Assembly: GCA_016283195.1 (NCBI GenBank)
Contig: JAEEML010000091.1
Location: 1-31,823, forward strand
Direction: 5' to 3'
Origin: Deltaproteobacteria bacterium
GTDB lineage: Bacteria > JAEEML01
Length of the DNA stretch: 31,823 bases
Shown: in pieces, positions 24,215 to 31,823 of the stretch
Position numbering within the stretch: position 1 is the stretch's first letter
Layout of the letters: each line of letters starts with the position of its first letter
The notes under the pieces: generated by a model
Seen by the model: the letters and a program-made list of their open reading frames with translations, nothing else
Told to the model about the DNA's origin: nothing
Database searches by the model: none
Program-made: the position numbers and the translations under genes

Positions 24215-24973
24215 TCACAAGAGGAAGCTAAGGCCGAGGAACACAGCCAAATTATTATTTATTTTGGTAGTTGTTTCGCCAAGGTTATCAACTTTATCGG
24301 CATATACTATATCTCTTAATTCCAGGCGCACACCGAGCCAGTTTTTGAAGAAAATACGCATACCTATGGAAAAGTCACCGGCCAGTTTAAAGCGGTCGGC
24401 CTTATTTTCCGGCACCTGAATGCCAAAAGAAAAGCGTTCCGGGCTATCTTTATCAATGACTTTACAAGTATTTACGCCGGTTTTGGAAGTGAGGCAGGGC
24501 TCTCTGGTTTCGGCAATGCCCATGCCGGCGCCAACGTAAAAATCAAAATCGCCCAGCACTCCGGGAACCAGGCGCAATTTGCCGTAAAAAGGTGACCATT
24601 GAAAACCAAAAGTGGTGTACCAGGTCATTTGCTTTAAATCGGCCATGGTGGGGGCCAGGCTTTCAAAGCGGTTTAGCTCCTCAACCAGGTTGGAATAGTA
24701 ATTCCAGGCCCAGCCGCCGGAAAGTTCCAAAGCAAAATTTTCGCGGATGTGATAGGCGAGTGAGAGCGACGGGCCTATAAAACCGGTAAAACGGGTATTG
24801 GTTTTAGCCATAAAAATTGGGCTTATTTCAAACTTTCCCCGTTTGGAATAGGCGCGTTCCTGCACAACATAGATGGACTCATCCTTGTCGGCGGCCAGAG
24901 CGGCGGCGCTACTAAATAGGGTAACAAAGAAGAGCGACAGGCTGATTAAACGGCGTAAACGTGACATTCTCAT
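24215..24973 (-). CDS. Outer-membrane beta-barrel, NfsB/GltB-like
   Basis: The 252 residues have a signal peptide (about 1-28, ending AAALAA), a beta-barrel pattern, and the family core FALELSGGWAWNYYS (74-88), FQWSPFYGKLRLV and FDFYVGAGMG. It ends VFLGLSFLL, a barrel-type hydrophobic end. It is clearly a paralogue of the upstream gene (see PxYGKxxLV and the 'xxLGAGxG' strand in both). The start may be the ATG at 24973 or the one at 24967; AAGGA lies slightly close to the first. It matches the 'outer membrane beta-barrel, myxo' type family to which GltA and GltB belong. Confidence 0.78.
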   Translation of the reverse strand: MRMSRLRRLISLSLFFVTLFSSAAALAADKDESIYVVQERAYSKRGKFEISPIFMAKTNTRFTGFIGPSLSLAYHIRENFALELSGGWAWNYYSNLVEELNRFESLAPTMADLKQMTWYTTFGFQWSPFYGKLRLVPGVLGDFDFYVGAGMGIAETREPCLTSKTGVNTCKVIDKDSPERFSFGIQVPENKADRFKLAGDFSIGMRIFFKNWLGVRLELRDIVYADKVDNLGETTTKINNNLAVFLGLSFLL

Positions 24974-24995
24974 GATCCTTTAACGCTCCATATAC

Positions 24996-25727
24996 CTAAA
25001 ATGGGAAGAAACTTAAACCGATATGAAACATATGATTCATGGTTAAGTAAGTGTAATCAGGTGTTTTTTTGGTTTTGTCGTTGTTGCTTTTCCATTTGCC
25101 GAAATAGTCGATATCGCGATATTCCATGCGGATCGCCATCCAGCTGGTGAGATAAATACGGCCGCCGGCGCCCCACTGAAAGTTGAATTTCACGCCGTCG
25201 GAAACTTTCTCCCCGGTATATTCTATGTGGCGGGCTCCATTGGCTCCGGCACCGAGTAAAAAGTAAATATTTCCGCTAATTGCCAGCTCACTCACCAGGT
25301 TTATTTTACCATAAATAGGCGTCCATAAAAAAACGGCATCGGCAATCCAAGTCATCATTTGTAAATCGGGAAAGTTGGGATTGCGCCCCCCGCCGTTGGC
25401 ATTGATTTTATTTTGTACTGTAGCCATGATCGGATCATGTTTGCCAACCATGATGCCGCCATATAATTCTAAAGCGAAACTATCATGAAAATGGTAACCG
25501 ATAGTGCCAACAAAACCTTTATGTTTTGCATACTTACTAACCATAGATGTAGTAAAATCCAACCCCAGTTCGAGGCGCTTTTGCGTGGGGTGGGCCTTAT
25601 CCAAGAGAGTTGGTTTGATGGCAAAATCGGCATCGTTAAAGGGATCCTGTTCGTATTCTTTGGCTGAGGCATTTTGAATAAGAAGCAGAGATGTTATGAA
25701 TACTTGCAAGAATAAACGCGGTTTCAC
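24996..25727 (-). CDS. Outer-membrane beta-barrel, NfsA/GltA-like
   Basis: The 243 residues start with a signal peptide (MKPRLFLQVFITSLLLIQNA then SA) followed by a barrel domain with GYHFHDSFALELYGG (about 61-75), MMTWIADAVFLWTPIYGKIN and IYFLLGAGANG, ending LSFFPF with a C-terminal Phe. An ORF start at 25745 is possible, but the sequence coding those extra six residues contains the GGAGGAC ribosome-binding site for the GTG at 25725-25727, seven bases away, so 25727 is the likely start. It is the first gene of the Nfs/Glt-like cluster, 82 bases after the HAD gene. Confidence 0.8.
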   Translation of the reverse strand: MKPRLFLQVFITSLLLIQNASAKEYEQDPFNDADFAIKPTLLDKAHPTQKRLELGLDFTTSMVSKYAKHKGFVGTIGYHFHDSFALELYGGIMVGKHDPIMATVQNKINANGGGRNPNFPDLQMMTWIADAVFLWTPIYGKINLVSELAISGNIYFLLGAGANGARHIEYTGEKVSDGVKFNFQWGAGGRIYLTSWMAIRMEYRDIDYFGKWKSNNDKTKKTPDYTYLTMNHMFHIGLSFFPF

Positions 25728-25766
25728 GGTAAGTCCTCCGGACACTTCACGAGAGTGCGCATAGAA

Positions 25767-25795
25767 GGATTAACATATAGACTTAGCTTAGACAA
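25767..25795 (-). promoter_or_regulatory. Tentative promoter upstream of the Nfs/Glt-like cluster
   Basis: TTGTCT (25790-25795) and TAATCC (25767-25772) are 17 bases apart on the minus strand, with a TG extended -10. The -35 is the same TTGTCT as at 18174-18179. The -10 is weak, so readthrough from the upstream genes is an alternative. Confidence 0.3.
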
Positions 25796-25809
25796 TCGGA
25801 AACTTTTAT

Positions 25810-26493
25810 TCATAGTAAATTTAGGAGTGCTTTTTGTGCTGCGGGTAAATCATCAAAAGCTAAATCCGGCTCGAAAGCCCAAAGCTCTTTTGCCGTGTAG
25901 CGCCCATTGGCAATAGCGCAAACTTTGGCTCCGATGGCCCGGCCGGCTTTAATATCCAGCGGAGTGTCGCCAACTACCCAAAATTCGCCGATGGGCGCCT
26001 CACCGGCTATGGCTAATGCGCGCTGACAGGCGATTTGGAGCACTTTGCCTCGGTCTTCGTCATCATCGCCATAGCCGCCAAAGGTGAAGTAAGAGGCGAG
26101 CTCCGATTTTTCCATTTTAAGCTGGGCGCCTCTTTGCATATTGCCGGTACCGAGGCCCAAAAGAGCGCCATTATTTTTTAGTGCCGCCAGGAGTTCATAA
26201 GCTCCCGGAAAAACCGTCATGGCCTCCGGCAGAATGAGCCTATTTTCTAAATTTGCTAAATATTTAGCGGAGATGGCCGCAAATATGGCTTGTGTTTCCG
26301 CTATTTTGAATAAAGCCAGAGCCTCGCGGATGATGGAAAGATCGGTGCGCCCGGCCATTTCCAGATAGAGCCTGGAAGTGTCGGCGCCGCAGCATTCGCC
26401 AAGCGCTTTGGTGAGGGCCTCCCGCCCGTGGTGGTGCACAGTCAAAAGTGTGCCGTCTATATCAAACAAAAAGGCGACTTTGCCTAAGCTCAT
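25810..26493 (-). CDS. HAD-superfamily phosphatase (Gph-like)
   Basis: The 227-residue cytoplasmic hydrolase shows all HAD motifs: DIDGTL (11-16, nucleophile Asp11 and acid Asp13), T116 in GLGTGN, a basic residue Lys150 after DDDEDR, and GDTPLD (175-180). The helical cap lies at about 20-95. The closest general type is phosphoglycolate phosphatase/beta-phosphoglucomutase; the substrate cannot be read from the sequence. It overlaps the ABC ATPase gene by ATGA, so it belongs to the exporter operon rather than to the Nfs/Glt-like cluster that follows. Confidence 0.88.
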   Translation of the reverse strand: MSLGKVAFLFDIDGTLLTVHHHGREALTKALGECCGADTSRLYLEMAGRTDLSIIREALALFKIAETQAIFAAISAKYLANLENRLILPEAMTVFPGAYELLAALKNNGALLGLGTGNMQRGAQLKMEKSELASYFTFGGYGDDDEDRGKVLQIACQRALAIAGEAPIGEFWVVGDTPLDIKAGRAIGAKVCAIANGRYTAKELWAFEPDLAFDDLPAAQKALLNLL

Positions 26494-27410
26494 GTCAGCT
26501 CCAGATAGCGCTTTTCCAAACTTTCGCCCATTTTTAGGCCCAAGATGGTGGCGCTCATTTTTATGAGTTCGCCCAGAACTTTTCGTGTCAGTTCATCGAG
26601 CGAGATAGCTGTTTCGCCGCTTTTTTGGCAGAAAAGCTCGCATTTTTCTTTATCCCAGTTAAGTGTGGCTTCCGGCAGAGCGGCTTTTAGCTTTTCCAAG
26701 TTTGGCTCTTTGCCCAGGGTGATGATAAAATGCTCACCGCGCCGGCAGAGATCGCTAACGGTGCCAAAGGCTGTGAGTTTGCCATGATCGATAATGGCAA
26801 CGTGTGAACATATTTCCTGTATTTCCGCTAAATTATGTGACGCGATAACCACAGTGCACTTACCGGCCAGCGCGGAGATTATTTGGCGCACAGCTTGGGC
26901 GTTGCGCGGGTCCAGGCCGCCGGTAGGTTCGTCTAAGAGCACTACCTCCGGGCTGCCTAGGAGGGAGCTTGCGAGGGCTACCCTGCGGGCCATGCCATGG
27001 CTCATGGATTTGCCGGATTGCCCGGCTGCTTCGGTTAGGCCGACCAGGTTCAGTACGCGCTTTACCTCGGCGGTGAGTTTTTCGCCTGTTAGCCCCTGCA
27101 GTGAGCCCAAATAGGCTAAAAAGGCTCTTATGGTGGTGCTGGGCGGCAAAATGGCATCCTGCGGCAAAGCCAGCACGCGGCCGTGCAATAGTGATTCGCT
27201 GCCCGGTTTATGGCCAAAGATGGTTACTGAGCCGCCACTGGGCTTTAAGTAGCCGCAAAGAATACGGAAAGTGGTGGTTTTGCCGGCGCCGTTGGGGCCT
27301 AAAAGGCCACACACTGCCCCGCGGGGAATGGCAAAGGTGATATCAGAAATGGCATTTATAGAACCATAATTTTTGCACAACTTATTGAAAACAATAGCTT
27401 CTTCGCTCAT
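26490..27410 (-). CDS. ABC exporter ATP-binding subunit
   Basis: The 306 residues contain GPNGAGKT (Walker A, 38-45), Gln84 (Q-loop), a signature KSMSHGMARR (134-143) in which SHGM replaces SGGQ, VVLLDE (Walker B, 156-161), D-loop GGLD (164-167) and His192 (switch). After about residue 220 there is an accessory C-terminal domain as in NatA/CcmA-type exporters. The frame is open to 27422, but GAGG six bases before the ATG at 27410 defines the start, eight bases after the permease stop. With that permease it would export an unknown substrate or act in membrane protein maturation. Confidence 0.92.
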   Translation of the reverse strand: MSEEAIVFNKLCKNYGSINAISDITFAIPRGAVCGLLGPNGAGKTTTFRILCGYLKPSGGSVTIFGHKPGSESLLHGRVLALPQDAILPPSTTIRAFLAYLGSLQGLTGEKLTAEVKRVLNLVGLTEAAGQSGKSMSHGMARRVALASSLLGSPEVVLLDEPTGGLDPRNAQAVRQIISALAGKCTVVIASHNLAEIQEICSHVAIIDHGKLTAFGTVSDLCRRGEHFIITLGKEPNLEKLKAALPEATLNWDKEKCELFCQKSGETAISLDELTRKVLGELIKMSATILGLKMGESLEKRYLELT

Positions 27411-27418
27411 TTTGTACC

Positions 27419-28396
27419 TCAAATGTTTTTCTTCTCAATAAGCAAAACGCCAAGAGCGGTAAAGGCCAAAGCAAAGAGGCTGTATATGCCCATACACTGT
27501 AAAAGGCCGCTTATACCGGGATGCCAGAGCCATTTTTCATAGTGCCCCGGTGTGAGATAACTAAGGGCATGGCATATTGTGCCAAAAGCATTGTCTATCT
27601 CGGCATTGCCCAAAAGATTTATTAGCCAGAGGCCGGTAAGCAGGGCAAAGCAGGTAAAAAGGGCGGTAAAATGCGATTTCGACAAACCGGAAGCCAAGGC
27701 GATAACCGCCATATAAGTTAGCGTGAAGGGCATGATTAGCAGCATGGTTTTTAAGCCGAATTTTACGGCCGAAGCCACATCGAAGGCTGGTAAAAGCCAC
27801 CAGCCGGTAGCGATGATGACGAACAGCATGAGTAAAGTAAGGCTCCAAATCAAAATCGTATGGGCCGATAGTTTGCCGATATACCAAGTGCGGCGGCTGA
27901 TGCGCAGGAGGGGAAAACTGGCGGTGCGATGCTGTAACTCACTGGAAATCATATCAAAACTCAGTATGGCACCCAAGAAAGGCAAGAGCATTATAAAAAA
28001 CCAAAGGGCACCCAGCATGAGCGGAGGGACAGGCAAAAGTTCGTTATATAATTGGCAAACGCTCTTATCACAGGCCGAAAGGGTGATAGTAGCATCGGTA
28101 CAAGCGGCAGCACTATCAATGAGCACTTCACAGTCGCTGATGTGTTTTACCACAAAAAAAACCGATGATTTATATGATTCATCAAGTGAAGTGGCCACTC
28201 CAAAGCTCCCCAAAACTCCGCCGGCCTGGGCTCCAACCTGCATGGCTGTTGTCTTTACTTCGCGGGCAATAATAGAATAGACAAAAGTGCCGATGAGGCC
28301 GATGGCGATGAAAAGAATACTGTTTAGCCAAATGCGGGTGGATGACAAATGGAGGCTAAATTCAAATTTTACAACGCGCAAAATATCTTTGAACAT
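27419..28396 (-). CDS. ABC-2-type permease with a Cys-rich extracytoplasmic loop
   Basis: The 325 residues have about six membrane segments: one at 22-42, and the rest from about 125 to 318. Between the first two is an outward-facing loop of about 80 residues with four cysteines (Cys89, 99, 109, 114), which could make two disulfides. The order TM1, long loop, then five helices with a conserved 'ISSELQHRTASFPLL' stretch (about 155-169) is typical of NosY/GldF-type ABC-2 permeases. It is 29 bases downstream of dnaE and eight bases before its ATPase. Confidence 0.85.
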   Translation of the reverse strand: MFKDILRVVKFEFSLHLSSTRIWLNSILFIAIGLIGTFVYSIIAREVKTTAMQVGAQAGGVLGSFGVATSLDESYKSSVFFVVKHISDCEVLIDSAAACTDATITLSACDKSVCQLYNELLPVPPLMLGALWFFIMLLPFLGAILSFDMISSELQHRTASFPLLRISRRTWYIGKLSAHTILIWSLTLLMLFVIIATGWWLLPAFDVASAVKFGLKTMLLIMPFTLTYMAVIALASGLSKSHFTALFTCFALLTGLWLINLLGNAEIDNAFGTICHALSYLTPGHYEKWLWHPGISGLLQCMGIYSLFALAFTALGVLLIEKKNI

Positions 28397-28425
28397 AGTT
28401 AATACCTTAATATTACAAGAAAAAT

Positions 28426-31400
28426 CTACCTTGAACCGGCTGCATTGTTATGGGCGAGAGCCTGCACGGCAATGTTGTCGCTAATGCCTTTTATAGCTGC
28501 CCGCAAGGCCGAAGAAGGAGTTACTCTTAAATAATCCGGCAATTTTATATGAGCCTCAAAGGCCTTTTGTTTGATAATAGTCATGCTTATGGGCACATCG
28601 CCGTGACAGCTAATGAGGCTGCCTTTTATGGCGCGAATTTGTTCATCGGTGGCATCATCGTAATCGAGCACCAGATTTATGCCGGTAGTTAAGTGCCATA
28701 GTTCCTCGAGCGGCGTGATGGCGGAAATTACCATCTTAGTGGTTTCGCGCTCGCCGTCGTATTCCAAATCGCCGCTTACCATAATGGGTTCATCGCCGTG
28801 AATGAGAGTTTCAAAATTTGGATATAATTTGGGTGGTAAAAAGGCTTCGATGGAGGCGCTTAAATCTTCCAAAGTTAAAAATGCCATGCGTCCGGAGCCG
28901 TCTTTGGTGATTTTTTCTTTTATGGCCGAAATAATGGCTGCTACGCGCACCGAAATGCGCGCTCTTTTGTGGTAACCGCCGTCTTCACTATCACCACCGC
29001 TATTCATGGCCATGAGCTTTTCTTTTACTTCATCGCTATTTAGATTATCAATTGGAGATATATCCCAAACGCCGAAATTTTCCTGGAAATTTTCAAGTGG
29101 ATGGCCTGAGAGATAAAAGCCCAGCGCCTCGTGCTCGGCCCTAAGCTGCTCTTTGTCGCTCCATTTTGCTCCGGGGTCGTAAGTTTCATCACGAATATTG
29201 CTTACATCGACATCCTCGGCGCCAAACATATCAAAGAGGCTTTGCTGGCCGCGCAGTTTATCCTTTTGCACGCGCTGCCCGTGGCTTAGGGCCTTATCTA
29301 TAGCGGCCATCAAAGAACCGCGTTCCTGCCCGAAGCAATCGAGAGAGCCTGATTTTATTAATGATTCAAGTACCTTGCGATTTATTTTGCGCAAGTCCAC
29401 CCGCTCGCAAAATTCAAATAGGGAGACAAAGTGGCCGTTTTGCTGCCGATCTTCCAGAATAACTTCCAGCGCGGTATCGCCCAAACCTTTGATGGCTCCC
29501 AGGCCAAAGCGGATGGTTTTAGGCTCTGGCACAGAGAAGAAGCGCTCGCTCTGGTTGATGCAGGGGGAGAGCACTTTAATGCCCATGGAGCGGGCTTCGG
29601 CTACATAGCGCACCACTTTGTCGGTGTTGCCCATTTCCGTGGAGAGCAAGCCGGCCAAAAACTCGGTAGGGTAATAATATTTTAAATAAGCCGTTTGGTA
29701 GGTGATGAGGGCATAGGCCGCAGAGTGTGATTTATTAAAAGCGTAGCCGGCAAATTTCTCAATTTGTTCATATAGTTCTGTGGCTTTGTCCTTGGGCATG
29801 CCTGATTTTTCAAAAGCGCCATCGACAAATTTCTTTTTGAGCTCGGCCATGACGTCCTTTTTCTTTTTGCCCATAGCCTTTCTGAGCTTATCGGCGCCGC
29901 CCATGGTAAAGCCGCTTAAGGCAACGGAGATTTGCATGACCTGCTCTTGATAAACGATGACACCGTAAGTATTCTTTAAAATATCGGCCAGTACCGGGTG
30001 GGGGTACTCAATCGGCTTGCGGCCATGTTTTCTATCGATGTAATCATCCACCATGCCGGCATCCAAGGGGCCGGGGCGGTAGAGAGCCACAGCGGCTACA
30101 ATATCTTCAAAGCAATCGGGGCGCAGACGCCCTAAAAGTGCTTTAAAGCCGCTGCTTTCCAGCTGAAAGACGCCGTTGGTATCGCCATCGGAGATGCTTT
30201 TATAAATATTGGGATCATCAGTGCCTACAGCCATTAAATCTAGCGGCGGTAGCCCCTCGCGCTCGCGGGCTTTATTGGTGAGGCGCAGCGCTTTATCAAT
30301 GTGTGTTAAGGTTTTTAAGCCCAAAAAGTCAAATTTAACCAGCCCGGCTTCTTCCACCTCCTCTTTGGCATATTGCGAGATGAGCTCGCCATCGTTGGTC
30401 ATGAGCGGCACATATTCCCAAAGCACTTTTTCGCCGATGACCACGCCGGCAGCGTGCATACCTGTTTGGCGGTTTAACCCTTCTAAGGCGCTGGAAATCT
30501 CAATAACCTTGTGCCAGGTGGGATCTTCATCGGCCTTTTGTTTGAGCTTTGGCTCCAGTTGTAAAGCCTGTTCCAGAGTGATGTTTTTGCCATCAATCAT
30601 ATTGGGAATGCCGGTGGTCAGGCTATTTACTTCCGTATAAGGCAGGCCCAGGGATTTGGCCACGTCCTTAATGACCATTTTGGCGCAGAGTTTGCCGAAG
30701 GTGACAATCTGGCCTACATTTTGAGCGCCGTATTTTTGGGTGACATATTCGATAACTTCGCCGCGCCGCTCCTGGCAGAAATCCACATCAAAATCGGGCA
30801 TGGAGATACGTTCGGGATTCAAAAAGCGCTCAAAAATGAGCTGATTCTTGATGGGATCGAGCTCGGTGATGCGTAGGGCATAAGCCACCAGTGAACCGGC
30901 ACCGGAACCGCGGCCGGGCCCCACGGGGATGCCATGCTCTTTGGACCAGTTGATAAAATCCCACACGATGAGGAAGTAGCCGGGAAAATCCATTTTGATG
31001 ATGACTGAGAGCTCATAATCAAGGCGCTCCTGGTAGAGCTTTTTATCCACTTCATAAGAGAGCTCAGTATAGCGCTTTTTTAGGCCGTCGTTACTCAGTT
31101 TTACCAGATAATCGGCGAGAGTGTAGCCCTCCGGCACCTGGTATTTGGGCAGATAGTGGTGGCCGAGATCGAGAGTGACATTGCACATATCGGCAATTTT
31201 CAGTGTGTTTTCCAGCGCTTCAGGGCAAGAAGAACCAAAATTTTCCCACATTTCCTCCGGGCTTTTCACATAGTTTTGGTCGGTATGCTCGTGAGTGGCA
31301 ATGTAATCCGAGAGCAGCACTTTTTGCTGCATGGCCATGAGCGCCTGGTGGGCGGCGGCATCACTTTGGCGCAGATAGTGGGCATCGGCGGTGGCCACCA

Positions 31401-31823
31401 GCGGGAGTTTAAGATACTCGGCTACTTCCATGAGCATTTGGTTGGCTCTTGGCTGATCTTTATAGCCGTTGTGCTGCAACTCCAAAAAATAATGGCCGGG
31501 TTCAAAGAGTTCGGCATATTCTTTAGCTGTGGCAATAGCGGCATCCATGCCGTTTTTAAAATAAGAGCGAATGACTTCGCCGCCCAGGCAGGCACTAGTG
31601 GCAATAATGCCCTCGGTGCGCCCCTTTAGGAGCTCTTTATCTACGCGCGGGTGATAATAAAAGCCCTCTATATTGGCCATGGAGATGAGATACATGAGAT
31701 TTTTATAGCCAATTTCGTTTTTGGCCAAAAGCACCAGGTGATAAGACTCGCGCACTGTGCGATCTTTACGCCCTTTGGGCCCGGCTACATAAGTTTCGCA
31801 GCCCAGTATTGGCTTAATGCCGC
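28426..31823 (-). CDS. dnaE: DNA polymerase III alpha subunit, N-terminus cut by window edge
   Basis: This is the replicative polymerase. 1131 residues are visible; the frame is open to the right edge and begins GIKPILGCETYVAG, so about 60-70 N-terminal residues are missing, and the GTG at 31755 is not the start. The PHP domain, the polymerase core with GRGSGAGSLVAYAL and the catalytic Asp pair in PDFDVDF plus KFDFLGLKTL, the helix-hairpin-helix part, a clamp-binding QQSLF in GQQSLFDMFG, and a C-terminal OB domain (AFLTLEDLSASIEAFLP) are all present. PHP metal ligands within view (Glu in CETY, His in SYHLVL, Cys in SACLGG, Asp and His in ADAHYL) are conserved. Confidence 0.97.
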   Translation of the reverse strand, partial: GIKPILGCETYVAGPKGRKDRTVRESYHLVLLAKNEIGYKNLMYLISMANIEGFYYHPRVDKELLKGRTEGIIATSACLGGEVIRSYFKNGMDAAIATAKEYAELFEPGHYFLELQHNGYKDQPRANQMLMEVAEYLKLPLVATADAHYLRQSDAAAHQALMAMQQKVLLSDYIATHEHTDQNYVKSPEEMWENFGSSCPEALENTLKIADMCNVTLDLGHHYLPKYQVPEGYTLADYLVKLSNDGLKKRYTELSYEVDKKLYQERLDYELSVIIKMDFPGYFLIVWDFINWSKEHGIPVGPGRGSGAGSLVAYALRITELDPIKNQLIFERFLNPERISMPDFDVDFCQERRGEVIEYVTQKYGAQNVGQIVTFGKLCAKMVIKDVAKSLGLPYTEVNSLTTGIPNMIDGKNITLEQALQLEPKLKQKADEDPTWHKVIEISSALEGLNRQTGMHAAGVVIGEKVLWEYVPLMTNDGELISQYAKEEVEEAGLVKFDFLGLKTLTHIDKALRLTNKAREREGLPPLDLMAVGTDDPNIYKSISDGDTNGVFQLESSGFKALLGRLRPDCFEDIVAAVALYRPGPLDAGMVDDYIDRKHGRKPIEYPHPVLADILKNTYGVIVYQEQVMQISVALSGFTMGGADKLRKAMGKKKKDVMAELKKKFVDGAFEKSGMPKDKATELYEQIEKFAGYAFNKSHSAAYALITYQTAYLKYYYPTEFLAGLLSTEMGNTDKVVRYVAEARSMGIKVLSPCINQSERFFSVPEPKTIRFGLGAIKGLGDTALEVILEDRQQNGHFVSLFEFCERVDLRKINRKVLESLIKSGSLDCFGQERGSLMAAIDKALSHGQRVQKDKLRGQQSLFDMFGAEDVDVSNIRDETYDPGAKWSDKEQLRAEHEALGFYLSGHPLENFQENFGVWDISPIDNLNSDEVKEKLMAMNSGGDSEDGGYHKRARISVRVAAIISAIKEKITKDGSGRMAFLTLEDLSASIEAFLPPKLYPNFETLIHGDEPIMVSGDLEYDGERETTKMVISAITPLEELWHLTTGINLVLDYDDATDEQIRAIKGSLISCHGDVPISMTIIKQKAFEAHIKLPDYLRVTPSSALRAAIKGISDNIAVQALAHNNAAGSR

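Larger units (their letters stand above)
11082..25727 (-). other. Nfs/Glt-like envelope machine plus TtpC-type TonB motor gene cluster
   Basis: Fourteen minus-strand genes, transcribed from 25727 to 11082, with gaps of at most 86 bases and many ATGA/GTGA overlaps. The first eight match the myxobacterial nfsA-H/glt order; the last six match the DUF3450-TtpC-ExbB-ExbD-TonB-TPR order of TonB2 systems. The join is at 15049/15050, where the stop of the eighth gene directly abuts the start of the ninth. Product identities rest on motif and gene-order recognition; the joint function is inferred. Confidence 0.7.

Noticed and set aside
28426-31755. dnaE starting at the GTG at 31755
   Set aside because: The frame stays open to the window edge and the upstream residues (GIKPILGCETYVAG) belong to the conserved PHP domain.

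Overview
The window looks like chromosomal DNA from a Myxococcota-type (former Deltaproteobacteria) Gram-negative bacterium of moderate GC. The clues are a lipoprotein with the acidic Cys motif CTDGVDNDCDG found in myxobacterial surface proteins, an FHA/TonB-like protein with an AgmX/PglI-type C-terminus inside a complete set of Nfs/Glt-like genes, LPS-type glycosyltransferases, and an HD-GYP response regulator. No rRNA, tRNA, CRISPR array, integrase or transposase was seen.

Layout. (1) 1-1696, minus strand: the start of an AsmA/TamB-like inner-membrane protein, preceded by the [2Fe-2S] and FAD subunits of a molybdenum hydroxylase whose large molybdopterin subunit is not in view. (2) 1874-4070, plus: a sirtuin and, one base later, a pseudo-REC/REC/HD-GYP regulator. 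(3) 4151-6025, plus: a Cys-rich surface lipoprotein. (4) 6050-10295, plus: a good promoter followed by a very divergent phosphoglycerate kinase, a normal triosephosphate isomerase, a GT9 heptosyltransferase-like enzyme and a GT4 glycosyltransferase. (5) 10296-11081: a convergent non-coding stretch unusually rich in inverted repeats, with a possible gene remnant. (6) 11082-25727, minus: fourteen tightly packed envelope genes. (7) 25810-31823, minus: a HAD phosphatase, an ABC-2 exporter (ATPase and permease) and dnaE, which runs off the right edge.

The most notable region is 11082-25727. Read in the direction of transcription, the first eight genes match the order A-B-C-D-E-F-G-H of the myxobacterial Nfs (spore coat) and Glt (gliding) trans-envelope machines: two paralogous outer-membrane barrels, three TPR proteins, a small periplasmic protein, an FHA-TM-TonB-like protein and a third barrel. 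They run directly, with abutting or overlapping reading frames, into a six-gene module with the order of the Vibrio/Shewanella TonB2 system: DUF3450-like coiled coil, TtpC-like long ExbB, short ExbB, ExbD, TonB, TPR protein. In Myxococcus the Nfs/Glt machines are driven by AglRQS encoded elsewhere. Here the arrangement suggests that a proton-driven TtpC/ExbB/ExbD/TonB motor is built in the same operon as the machine it drives. Gene identities come from family-level motif recognition and gene order read by eye; the functional link is inference.
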